IMG/VR virus record: IMGVR_UViG_3300035212_002019
Span: 1 to 64,000 of that record
DNA length: 64,000 nucleotides
Strand: one strand, 5' to 3'
DNA from: a virus
A program made the position numbers and the translations under genes. The notes under the pieces are model-generated. The model was not told where the DNA came from, searched no databases, and saw only the letters and a program-made list of their open reading frames with translations. Below, piece by piece: positions 51,719 to 59,885 of the stretch; within the stretch, counting starts at the first letter, position 1; the number at the start of each line of letters is the position of its first letter.

Positions 51719-52414
51719 ATGGGAGAATTAGTAGATAGAATAGGATTAAGAATGTTAGTTGATGGTGATGGATTGGCTGATAACTTCAAAAACAATTCAC
51801 TTTATTTTTATGAAAAATATCAAAAATCTGATAAAAGTGTAAAGTCTATTAGTGTTAGTGATATATTACCTGGTAATTTTTATCATTTTCATTATTTAGA
51901 TGATTCCAATTGGATGAAGTGGTCTCCGATTTTTGTTACTAACTATAAAAAGATAAGCAATCAAATAATTATATTTGGTGTGAATTTTAACTTTATACCA
52001 TTAGAAGTCAGAGCTTTTTTATTTGATAATTTTATGAAGGAAGAAGATTTTGAAAAAGATCAGCCATTAGCGGTTAGTTATGAGGGTATGTATGCTGAGT
52101 TAATTAAATATGGATTTGAATATGCTTTAGTCGAATATAATGCTTTACAAATTAAAATGGTACATAGAATAGAAATGAATTCTGTTCCAAGATTTTTAAT
52201 TGCTGGTCATCCTAAAAATAAATACGATCCAGGTAAATTATTTAGTATATGGCAAGCTAAGTTAAAGGATAAAGATAAAAGAAATCAAGAGATTATGAAT
52301 TCAACAATAGATGACTTCTATGACACTAGAGGTGAGATTAATGAAAAGTATGTTTTGTTAAAAGACCATATTAAAAGAATTCAGACCAATTTGCGAAAAT
52401 ATGGTAATAGATAA
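51719..52414 (+). CDS. Probable DNA end protector (gp2-like)
   Basis: The start at 51719 is preferred; the frame is open further upstream but would overlap gene 4. The 231-residue product has ILPGNFYHFHYLDDSNWMKWSPIFV and NQIIIFGVNFNFIPLEVRAFLFDNFM (pieces: PGNFYHFHY, GVNFNFIPLEVRAFL), the layout of the family annotated as gp2-like DNA end protectors in T4-like phages (Y-x-F-x-Y...PL...G-x-N-x-x-x-L/IP). In T4, gp2 binds packaged DNA ends and protects them from RecBCD. Adjacency to gene 4 supports this. Identification is moderate. Confidence 0.6.
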   Translation: MGELVDRIGLRMLVDGDGLADNFKNNSLYFYEKYQKSDKSVKSISVSDILPGNFYHFHYLDDSNWMKWSPIFVTNYKKISNQIIIFGVNFNFIPLEVRAFLFDNFMKEEDFEKDQPLAVSYEGMYAELIKYGFEYALVEYNALQIKMVHRIEMNSVPRFLIAGHPKNKYDPGKLFSIWQAKLKDKDKRNQEIMNSTIDDFYDTRGEINEKYVLLKDHIKRIQTNLRKYGNR

Positions 52415-52423
52415 TAATATATA
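52413..52423 (+). promoter_or_regulatory. Candidate late promoter element
   Basis: AATAATATATA, CTC, TATAAAAA, 23 bases before the ATG at 52447; overlaps the previous stop codon. Confidence 0.55.
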
Positions 52424-52446
52424 CTCTATAAAAATTACAATTTTAA

Positions 52447-52923
52447 ATGAGACATTTAAGAAAATTTGAAGAACTTGATTATTCTACATATATGAGTGCT
52501 GCTGATAAAATGGCTGGATATGGTCAAGTTAAGAAAGCAGAAGAAGTTAAATCACATGCTAAAAGCATGGCTATGATGCTTATCAAAAATATGGAGTTTG
52601 ATATTTTAGTTGGTAATGTTAAAGAATTTCCAATGGCAAAATTTCATAGTGCTAGAATATTTAAATCAGGAACAGCTTGGACTCTTCAAGTTATGTTCGA
52701 ATCTAATGGTGGTTATACACATAGTGTGATGTCCAAGGCTACACCTGAAGGTGAAATTAGTTGGCAAGAAGGTAATAAATTTATGAATAGAAAATCTACA
52801 ATTAAGTTTAATCAACTTATTGAACAACTTTGTCTTTTTCAACCAGATTTTGTTGGATACTTAAAAGAGTATAGCTTAAATTCTGGTGATCTTAAATTAA
52901 TACAAAGAACTTATTATTTATAA
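52447..52923 (+). CDS. Hypothetical protein with capsid-targeting-like N-terminus
   Basis: A 158-residue protein starting MRHLRKFEELDYS. Helical first third (ADKMAGYGQVKKAEEVKSHAK) and a beta-rich remainder (SARIFKSGTAWTLQVMFESNGG). No known domain. It is followed by an intrinsic terminator and then the portal gene. Likely an internal head protein. Confidence 0.8.
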   Translation: MRHLRKFEELDYSTYMSAADKMAGYGQVKKAEEVKSHAKSMAMMLIKNMEFDILVGNVKEFPMAKFHSARIFKSGTAWTLQVMFESNGGYTHSVMSKATPEGEISWQEGNKFMNRKSTIKFNQLIEQLCLFQPDFVGYLKEYSLNSGDLKLIQRTYYL

Positions 52924-52929
52924 TCTATA

Positions 52930-52966
52930 AAAAACCTACTGACACCAGTGGGTTTTACTCTTTTTG
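52930..52966 (+). terminator. Intrinsic terminator
   Basis: AAAACCTACTG-ACAC-CAGTGGGTTTT followed by ACTCTTTTT; one T-G pair and a moderately T-rich tail. Confidence 0.75.
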
Positions 52967-52981
52967 GAGGGACTTTGGATT

Positions 52982-52992
52982 TTTAATATATA
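52982..52992 (+). promoter_or_regulatory. Candidate late promoter element for portal
   Basis: TTTAATATATA, 20 bases before the ATG at 53013. Confidence 0.6.
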
Positions 52993-53012
52993 AACGAAAT
53001 ACTTATTAATAA

Positions 53013-54725
53013 ATGGCATCATATAATCAATTTAACGCAGGTTCAGGTCAAACAAATTTCGCCTACACCAACAGTGCTGTTGAGAATAAAGGACTTTTTA
53101 ATAGAATTTTAAGAGGTTTATCATCTTATGGTATGAACTATGATGATATGATTGTTAGAAACCAAGTTGGTATTGGTATTAACGAAGATCCATATGCGGC
53201 TAGAGGTAACTCAATGTATGACTTCTTCTCTCAAAGAGCCGTAGCTTCTGTCTTAAATAGAAAATCAATTCCTTACTTAGATAAAGCTTATGGTGATAAA
53301 AGAAGAATTTTAAGAGAATATTCAATTAAAGATGAAATTAGAGACTTTATTAGTTCATTAGCTGATGAAAGTATTGTTTATAATGATGAAAGAGATTTCT
53401 GTTCTCCTAAGCCTTTATCAAATGATTATTCACAAGAGATTAAAGATAAGTATCAAGAATATTTTGAAAAGATTTATAATAAGTTTGGATTCTCTGATAG
53501 TATTACTGCCTGGAATATGATGAAAGACTTTTTAATTGATGGTTATTTAGCATTAGAAATTATCTATGATGATAAGAAAAAGAATATTATTGGTTTTAAC
53601 AGATTAAGACCAGATACTTTAGTTCCAGCATTTGAGCCATCTATTGGTCACTTATGGATTCAGTTTCCTGAAGATCCTCAATTGAGAAGAATCTTCTTAG
53701 ATTCTCAGTTAGTTTATATTTCTTATTCATCTCAAAATGATTATTCAGAAACATCTTATGTAGAAGGTTTAATTAAACCATATAACCAATTAAAGATTCT
53801 TGAGCAAACAAGAGTAATGTTTAACATTATTAATGCTACAGTTTATCAAAAGTTTACTATTCCTATTAAAGGTTTATCAAGACAAAGAGCTGAAGAACAA
53901 ATTGGTCAATTAATCAATGATTATTCAGAAGAAGTTGAATGGGATGATTCATTAGGTACATTAACTATCAATGGGGCTAAACACTTACCTTATAATAAAC
54001 AAATTTGGTTCCCTGAAGGAGATGCTGGTACACCAGCTATGGAATTAGTTTCACCTGAAGGACATAACTTAAATGAGTCGGATATGTTGACTTGGTTCTA
54101 CAATGCCCTAAAAAGAGCTTCTAAGATTCCTTTCCAACGTTTTGATAAAGAAAATGGTGGTGGTAACTTAATCAATGACTCGGCTGATATGACGAGAGAT
54201 GAGATTAAATTTTACAACTTTATTAATAGATTAAGAGCTAACTTCAAAGAACTTATTGTTAAGCCTTTGAAACTACAAATGTTAATTGAGTTTCCTGAGT
54301 TGAAAGAAGATGAGATTCTTATGAATCAAATTGATATTAACTTTAACTCAAATCAAGTATTTGAAGAATGGAAGAAATTAAATAACTTGGCTAAGAAAGC
54401 AGAAATATTTGGTACTTTAGTTGGAATTATGAATGGTGAAAAACCTTACTTCCACGTTGAGTATTTAATTGATAATGTATTTAAATTGACACCAGAAGAA
54501 AAAGCTGAAAATCAAAAATACTGGGCTAAAGATGCTCTCGGTGTTGCTGGTGGTGGTGCGGCCGCTGGTGCTGAAGGTGGTGCTCCTGCTGAAGGTGCTC
54601 CTGCTGAAGGTGGTGAGGCTCCAGCTGAGGGTGGTGAAGCCGCTCCTGAGGCACAAGCCGCTCCTGAGGCACAAGCCGCTCCTGAAACTCCTCCTGCTGA
54701 AGGTGGTGGTGAATTTGAATTCTAA
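53013..54725 (+). CDS. 20: Portal protein (gp20)
   Basis: A 570-residue T4-type portal. Typical parts: ILREYSIKDEIRDFISSLADESI near residue 110 (as YSIKDEIRDF), WNMMKDFLIDGYLALEIIYD, IIGFNRLRPDTLVPAF, LIKPYNQLKILEQTRVMFNI, IPFQRFDKENGGGN and SADMTRDEIKFYNFINRLR. It forms the dodecamer at one capsid vertex for packaging and tail joining. The final 50 residues are a Gly/Ala/Glu/Pro low-complexity tail (AEGGAPAEGAPAEGGE) not known from T4. Closed by a terminator. Confidence 0.96.
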   Translation: MASYNQFNAGSGQTNFAYTNSAVENKGLFNRILRGLSSYGMNYDDMIVRNQVGIGINEDPYAARGNSMYDFFSQRAVASVLNRKSIPYLDKAYGDKRRILREYSIKDEIRDFISSLADESIVYNDERDFCSPKPLSNDYSQEIKDKYQEYFEKIYNKFGFSDSITAWNMMKDFLIDGYLALEIIYDDKKKNIIGFNRLRPDTLVPAFEPSIGHLWIQFPEDPQLRRIFLDSQLVYISYSSQNDYSETSYVEGLIKPYNQLKILEQTRVMFNIINATVYQKFTIPIKGLSRQRAEEQIGQLINDYSEEVEWDDSLGTLTINGAKHLPYNKQIWFPEGDAGTPAMELVSPEGHNLNESDMLTWFYNALKRASKIPFQRFDKENGGGNLINDSADMTRDEIKFYNFINRLRANFKELIVKPLKLQMLIEFPELKEDEILMNQIDINFNSNQVFEEWKKLNNLAKKAEIFGTLVGIMNGEKPYFHVEYLIDNVFKLTPEEKAENQKYWAKDALGVAGGGAAAGAEGGAPAEGAPAEGGEAPAEGGEAAPEAQAAPEAQAAPETPPAEGGGEFEF

Positions 54726-54742
54726 AACTTATATAAAAAAAG

Positions 54743-54771
54743 AAAACCTCTCAAATTTGAGAGGTTTTTTT
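54743..54771. terminator. Bidirectional intrinsic terminator
   Basis: AAAACCTCTCAAATTTGAGAGGTTTTTTT palindrome between the portal gene and the convergent gene ending at 54770. Confidence 0.92.
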
Positions 54772-55219
54772 ATGCTGTCATTTTCGGATAAATAAAGTAG
54801 AAGGATTTAACTTGATTATCTACTATGTTTTGTTTGAGTTCTAGTTCAACTTCTGATTCAATTAAGTCTCTAATAATTTTTCCCCATTCAGTGGTCATTG
54901 TTTTAATTGTTACTTCTAATTCTAAAACATTGTTACCTTTAAGTATGAATTTCATAAACTTTATTGCTGATGATGCTTTTTTAAGAACATCGTAGTCATA
55001 AGCATCATCAACTATAACATTTACATACATAACACCGTGAGCGTGACCAGATATATCTAAAGTAAACTCAATTTTTTTATCTTCTAAAACAGAGTTTAAT
55101 TTAATCTCTCTTTTATATTCAGACCAATTATTAAAATTAGATAATAATTTCTCGTATTGTTCCAAGGTATTATTATCTAATTCAATATTAAAAGACTTTG
55201 TTACACTCCACCCTTCCAT
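54770..55219 (-). CDS. Hypothetical protein
   Basis: A 149-residue protein with SFNIELDNNTLEQYEKLLSNF and FTLDISGHAHGVMYVNVIVDDAYD, alpha/beta, no known domain. It directly follows the RNase R gene (no gap), so is likely co-translated with it. Confidence 0.8.
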   Translation of the reverse strand: MEGWSVTKSFNIELDNNTLEQYEKLLSNFNNWSEYKREIKLNSVLEDKKIEFTLDISGHAHGVMYVNVIVDDAYDYDVLKKASSAIKFMKFILKGNNVLELEVTIKTMTTEWGKIIRDLIESEVELELKQNIVDNQVKSFYFIYPKMTA

Positions 55220-57100
55220 TTACAATATTGTAAAATCTATCTGTTTTCTTTCTAAGTCTACTGATTTAACTACAACTTTAAGAGAATCTCCTAATCTGAT
55301 TTTTTCACCATTTTCGCTTGTTATTGTATAGTTAGCTGTATCAGCTGACCATTTTCCTTCAAGTGATTGGTATCTAACCATTCCTTCACATTTACTTTCA
55401 ATCAATTCAACATACATGCCCCAATCAGTTACACCTGAAACGATACCATCAAATACTTTACCAATCTTATCTAAGAGATATTCAGCTTGTTTGTATTTAA
55501 TTGAATCTCTTTGAGCTTTAGCAGCTACTAATTCTCTAGCAGAACACCATTTAGCTTGTTCTTCAATCTTACCAGGATTACCTTGAGTTTTCTTATCTAA
55601 GAAATCAAGTAATATTCTGTGTGTGATTAAATCTGGATATCTACGAATCGGTGAAGTAAAGTGAGAGTAGTGAGTAAATCCTAAACCATAGTGACCAATG
55701 TTCTTAATTGTGTAAGTTGCTTTAGACATACATCTAGTTACTAAAGTTTCAATCATATTTTCTTCAGGAGTATCTTTAATTTCTTTTAATAAAGAATTAA
55801 GTGATTTTTTAATTTCAGTTGAATCATCATATATCTCTATATCATATCCAAAAGTTTTACAAACACCAACTAAAGCATTCAACTTCTCCATATTTGGAGT
55901 ATCGTGAACTCTATAAACGTTTGCCCAACTAGCTTCTGATAAAGTTTTAGCAACTGACTTGTTAGCCAATAACATAAATTCTTCAATTAACTTGTTAGAT
56001 TCTTTTTGTTCTTTGAAATAAACACCAATTGGTTTCTTATTATCTTCGGCTAATTTGAATTTAACTTCAATGCCTCCCATTTCAATAGAACCTTCTTTGA
56101 TTCTTTTCTTTCTAATCTTTCTAGCTAAAGTATCAAGTAATCTAATTTCGGTTGAATAATCACCTTCACTACCTTCAATTATTTCTTGGGCATCTTCATA
56201 AGCAAATCTTCTATCAGAGTGAATAACGGTTTTACCTTGCCAAGTATTTAAGATGTTACCATCACCATCTAAAGTAAAGATAACAGAAAAAGCTAATCTA
56301 TCTTCATGTGGTTTAAGTGAACATATACCATTACTTAAACGTTCTGGTAGCATTGGAACACATCTATCAACTAAATATACTGATGTGGCTCTTTTGAAAG
56401 CCTCATCGTCTAATTTAGTTCCTGGTTTAACATAGTGACCTACGTCAGCAATGTGAACTCCTATTTCAATTTTATTATCATTAATTATATTAACTGATAA
56501 AGCATCATCAAAATCTTTAGCATCAACTGGGTCAATAGTTAAAGTAGTAACACCTCTCATATCTTTACGAGAAGAAATTTCCTTTTCAGTAATAACTTCA
56601 GGTACTAACATTGATTCGTTAATAACTTCTTGAGGAAATTCAACAGGTAGTCCATATTCGAACATAATTGAATTCATCTCAGCATTGTTATCACCGGAAT
56701 CTCCTAAAACTTTAATTATTTTTCCTTGTGGTGATTTTGTATCTTCCCACTTTATTAACTCGATTACAACTTTTTGGTCGTGTTCGGCTTTTAATCCACC
56801 TTTAATATAAAAGTCTACTGGAATTTTATTACTATCAGGAACTACGAATATAGTTTTCTTCCCAATTTGTACTTTTCCAACAAACTCTGTTTTAAATCTT
56901 GAAATAACTTCAATAACTTTTCCTTCTAACTTTTTTTCAGCTTTGAATATCTGAACTTTTACTTTATCTAAATGTAATGAGTTAGTCGTGTTTTTCTTGT
57001 AAATGAAGATTTCTTTATCTTCTACTAATAAGGACGCGTTACCACTTGTTGAGAATTCAATCTGTCCTTCGTAAACATCCCCTTCTTTTAATTCTATCAT
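55220..57100 (-). CDS. rnr: RNase R/II family 3'-5' exoribonuclease
   Basis: A 626-residue RNB-family enzyme. N-terminal cold-shock-like domains are short; catalytic RNB domain has RGVTTLTIDPVDAKDFDDALSV (residues about 183-203, with the four Asp that bind Mg), HIADVGHYVKPGTKLD, RATSVYLVDRCVPMLPERLS and CSLKPHEDRLAFSV; GLGFTHYSHFTSPIRRYPDLITHR (as HYSHFTSPIRRYPDL) and a C-terminal S1 domain FDGIVSGVTDWGMYVEL. It degrades structured RNA processively. Smaller than E. coli RNase R (813). No obvious upstream AATATATA element. Confidence 0.95.
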   Translation of the reverse strand: MIELKEGDVYEGQIEFSTSGNASLLVEDKEIFIYKKNTTNSLHLDKVKVQIFKAEKKLEGKVIEVISRFKTEFVGKVQIGKKTIFVVPDSNKIPVDFYIKGGLKAEHDQKVVIELIKWEDTKSPQGKIIKVLGDSGDNNAEMNSIMFEYGLPVEFPQEVINESMLVPEVITEKEISSRKDMRGVTTLTIDPVDAKDFDDALSVNIINDNKIEIGVHIADVGHYVKPGTKLDDEAFKRATSVYLVDRCVPMLPERLSNGICSLKPHEDRLAFSVIFTLDGDGNILNTWQGKTVIHSDRRFAYEDAQEIIEGSEGDYSTEIRLLDTLARKIRKKRIKEGSIEMGGIEVKFKLAEDNKKPIGVYFKEQKESNKLIEEFMLLANKSVAKTLSEASWANVYRVHDTPNMEKLNALVGVCKTFGYDIEIYDDSTEIKKSLNSLLKEIKDTPEENMIETLVTRCMSKATYTIKNIGHYGLGFTHYSHFTSPIRRYPDLITHRILLDFLDKKTQGNPGKIEEQAKWCSARELVAAKAQRDSIKYKQAEYLLDKIGKVFDGIVSGVTDWGMYVELIESKCEGMVRYQSLEGKWSADTANYTITSENGEKIRLGDSLKVVVKSVDLERKQIDFTIL

Positions 57101-57113
57101 ATAGGTATTCTAT

Positions 57114-57509
57114 TTAAGAAACCTCATTTTGTTTATCTCTTTTTGATATATTATCTACACCATACTTCTCTATAAGCGTATTTTTCATTTTACTAAGAAC
57201 TTTTTTATTCTGTATTGGATAGTCAACTCCAAAGTTTTTTCTTAATGTTTCTTTTCTTTTTGATTCAGAACATTTTCTACAATAATATTCTCCAAAGTTG
57301 TTATCATATTTAACATAGTTTTTGAATATTACTTCTTTTTCGATTCCACAACCGTCACACTTACATTTTATTTTATAATGTGATCCTTTTGACATTAATT
57401 CAATTGGTATTTTAATAATCTCTCCAATTGCTACATCATATCCTAAATCATCATAGTACTGATAATTCGACTCATTAATTTTTATCTCTATCTCTCTTGT
57501 AAGGATCAT
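57114..57509 (-). CDS. Zinc-ribbon N-terminal part of a homing-endonuclease-like protein
   Basis: A 131-residue protein: HYKIKCKCDGCGIEKEVIFKNY and EYYCRKCSESKRKETLRKNFGVDYPIQNKKVLSKMKNTLIEKYGVDNIS (pieces: CKCDGCGIEKE, YYCRKCSESKRKE, FGVDYPIQN, EKYGVDN). This is the DNA-recognition module (zinc ribbon plus repeated GVD-P-Q/S motifs) placed before nuclease domains in many phage homing endonucleases. The nuclease part is missing, so it is probably truncated. It sits 14 bases upstream of RNase R, and just before the protease-scaffold gene. Confidence 0.7.
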   Translation of the reverse strand: MILTREIEIKINESNYQYYDDLGYDVAIGEIIKIPIELMSKGSHYKIKCKCDGCGIEKEVIFKNYVKYDNNFGEYYCRKCSESKRKETLRKNFGVDYPIQNKKVLSKMKNTLIEKYGVDNISKRDKQNEVS

Positions 57510-57642
57510 AAAAAACCGCTCAATTTCTTTTATTTATTAAAAATCACTTCTCTCCTCCATGGTTTTATACATGTTAAACCCAGCCTGAAACCTATCACTA
57601 CTATAAAAAATCCACGTTGAAAAAAAGACGGTTTCTTACTGA

Positions 57643-57651
57643 TTATATATA
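57643..57651 (+). promoter_or_regulatory. Candidate late promoter element for protease-scaffold gene
   Basis: TTATATATA, CTC, TATATTTT; 29 bases before the ATG at 57681. Confidence 0.5.
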
Positions 57652-57680
57652 CTCTATATTTTAAAAAATAATAAACTTAA

Positions 57681-59804
57681 ATGAAACCAGTATTAATTAT
57701 AGAAAATTCACAAAACTCTCTTATTAGAGAGAACAATGGTTCAACTAAGAAGGATTACATTCTAGGTGGTACGTTCACAGAGTTCGGTGTTAAAAACCGT
57801 AATGAAAGAATTTATACTGCTGATAAATTTCTTCCAGCTTTAAATGAATTAAATGAAAGAATGAGCAGTTTAGGCGTTGTTTACGGTGAGTTTGATCACC
57901 CAGATGTTTTTGACACATCTCTTTCAAGAGCATCACACATTATCACAAAAGCTAATTATGTAAAAGAATCAAATTTAGTTAATGGTGAAATTAGATTACT
58001 AAACACTTATTGGGGTAAAGAAGCAAAGGCATTAGTTGATGACGGATGTCCTGTTTTCGTTTCTTCAAGAGCCGCTGGTATCACTGAATCAGATGGTACT
58101 GTTTCATTGAAAAAATTATTTACATATGATATCGTTGCTGATCCAGGTTTTGCTTCTGCTAAAATGTCGGTTAAGAATATCAACGAATCATTAGGATATA
58201 ATGAAAACTCTAACTTTAGGATATATGAAATGTCCGATGAGTCCAAAATAAATCAACTATTTGATATGAACAAAAATGAATTTGTTACAAAGCAACAATT
58301 AACTGAATATTCTCAGTATTTAGTTAAAGAACTAGCTTCTACAAAGAAAGAAGTTAAAGGTGCTCTTACTAAAGGTAATTTATCTCCAAAGAAAATGGAG
58401 CAACTTTTAGAGTACTATGAAGAGTTAAATTCTACTAATTCTCAAGTTGTTAAATATTTAGATTATTTGGCTGAAAAAGTTCAAATTATGGTTAATGAAA
58501 ACAAGTCGTTAAAGGAAACTACTGACAAACTTATTAAACATAATGACTATTTAGCTGAAAATTTAGAAAAAGCTGTTAACTACTCTGAATACTTAGCTGA
58601 AAACTTAGACAAAAATATTGAGTATTCTGAATACTTAGCTGAAAATCTTGATAAGAACATTTCTTATTCAGAATATATCGCTGAAAATCTTGATAAGAAC
58701 ATTTCTTATTCTGAATACTTAGCTGAAAACTTAGACAAAAATATTGAGTACTCTGAGTACTTAGCTGAAAATCTTGATAAGAATATTGCTTATTCAGAAT
58801 ATATCGCTGAAAACTTAGACAAAAATATTTCTTACGCAGAATATATTGCTGAGCACGTTGATAATTCAATTGCTTATTCTGAATACTTAGCTGAACACGT
58901 TGAAGGTAACATCGCTTACTCTGAATACATTGCTGAACATTTAGATGATAATATTGCTTACTCTGAATACATTGCTGAAAATCTTGATAAATCAATTAAC
59001 TACCAAGGTTTAATCGTTGAAAAATTAAATTCAAGAAAATTAAATGAATCAATGAGTGAAGAAGAAGAAGCTTTCCCATCATTACAAGCGGCAGGTTTTG
59101 AAAATACTCAAGAAGATGAGAATGAAGAAGAAGAAAATGAAGAAGAAGCATACAATGGTATTGCTTCAGCTCATGAAGAAGAAGCATATAATAAAGAAGA
59201 AGAAGATGAAGACTGTGGTCCATCTGCTACTGAAGAAGAAAATAATGATGAAGAAGCTCATGATTACAAAGTAACTGGTAACAGTGATTCTGAATTATCT
59301 GAGTCAATCAACAAATTAATAGAAGAAGCTAAAAAACGTAAAGTTTCTGAATCAACTGACTTGAATTTCTTAAAATTCTTAAACAAGTCACAAGTAGATA
59401 GTTACTACGCTTTGTCTGATGAAGACCAAGAGGCTGTTAAATTTCACATAAACGAAAGAAATTACTTCACATCTAAAGATGTGTTAAGCCTAATCGCAGA
59501 AGCGCTATCATCAAAGAATGAATCTCTTGAAGAAAGAGTAATCAGATTAATGCCTGAAAACACTAAGGCTATCTGGAGTCAAATGAATGAATCTGCTAAA
59601 AAATCTATCTTATCACAAGCTAGACTTTACCCAGCTGAAGTTTTAATGACTGAATCACAAGTTGAGCATTTCTGGTTAACTAGAAAGCTTAAAACAAACG
59701 AGTCTGTAACTAAAAAGTTAGTAGCTCATGAAAGTTTAATACAAGAAGATAAACTTTCTGATAATGACGTTACTGCGATTATGGAAAGATTCAAAAACAT
59801 TTAA
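57681..59804 (+). CDS. 21: Prohead protease fused to scaffold (gp21-gp22 fusion)
   Basis: A 707-residue fusion. Residues 1-175 are a herpesvirus-type/T4 gp21 maturation protease: YGEFDHPDV (His73) and PVFVSSRAAG (Ser128-129, Arg130) provide the catalytic triad elements. The rest is a core/scaffold: a helical part, ten 14-residue repeats (see separate entry), a Glu-rich low-complexity segment (about 455-530) and a helical C-terminal domain rich in KFLNKSQVDSYYALSDEDQ-type sequence. T4 has protease and scaffold as separate genes 21 and 22. The repeats each have an L/I-A-E site that the protease would cut, so the scaffold may destroy itself. Begins MKPVLIIENSQ with IIE and IRE sites. Confidence 0.9.
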   Translation: MKPVLIIENSQNSLIRENNGSTKKDYILGGTFTEFGVKNRNERIYTADKFLPALNELNERMSSLGVVYGEFDHPDVFDTSLSRASHIITKANYVKESNLVNGEIRLLNTYWGKEAKALVDDGCPVFVSSRAAGITESDGTVSLKKLFTYDIVADPGFASAKMSVKNINESLGYNENSNFRIYEMSDESKINQLFDMNKNEFVTKQQLTEYSQYLVKELASTKKEVKGALTKGNLSPKKMEQLLEYYEELNSTNSQVVKYLDYLAEKVQIMVNENKSLKETTDKLIKHNDYLAENLEKAVNYSEYLAENLDKNIEYSEYLAENLDKNISYSEYIAENLDKNISYSEYLAENLDKNIEYSEYLAENLDKNIAYSEYIAENLDKNISYAEYIAEHVDNSIAYSEYLAEHVEGNIAYSEYIAEHLDDNIAYSEYIAENLDKSINYQGLIVEKLNSRKLNESMSEEEEAFPSLQAAGFENTQEDENEEEENEEEAYNGIASAHEEEAYNKEEEDEDCGPSATEEENNDEEAHDYKVTGNSDSELSESINKLIEEAKKRKVSESTDLNFLKFLNKSQVDSYYALSDEDQEAVKFHINERNYFTSKDVLSLIAEALSSKNESLEERVIRLMPENTKAIWSQMNESAKKSILSQARLYPAEVLMTESQVEHFWLTRKLKTNESVTKKLVAHESLIQEDKLSDNDVTAIMERFKNI
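58578..58997 (+). repeat. Ten 42-bp repeats coding [x]YSEY(L/I)AENLDKNI
   Basis: Ten consecutive in-frame units of exactly 42 bases (14 residues, two heptads). Units 1-6 are nearly identical (YSEYLAENLDKNI); units 7-10 diverge (AEHVDNSI, AEHVEGNI, AEHLDDNI, AENLDKSI). Every unit has Tyr-(Leu/Ile)-Ala-Glu. Confidence 0.95.
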
Positions 59805-59845
59805 TCTATAAAAAATCCACACTTGAAATTATTGAAATTTTGAAG

Positions 59846-59856
59846 GATAATATATA
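59846..59856 (+). promoter_or_regulatory. Candidate late promoter element for major capsid protein
   Basis: GATAATATATA followed by GA and TAAACACAAAA; 29 bases before the ATG at 59886. Confidence 0.55.
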
Positions 59857-59885
59857 GATAAACACAAAAAAAAATTAAAAAAATT

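Noticed and set aside
57510-57680. 171-base gap before the protease-scaffold gene examined for an RNA gene
   Set aside because: Apart from the late-promoter-like element near 57643 I see no tRNA, stable hairpin or ORF; no RNA gene elsewhere in the window either.
58576-58995. Minus-strand open frame with Gln/Tyr/Ser-rich repeats, and the possibility of a CRISPR or iteron array with 42-bp periodicity
   Set aside because: The periodicity is exactly 14 codons of the plus-strand scaffold repeat, with no unique spacers; the minus frame is a shadow.
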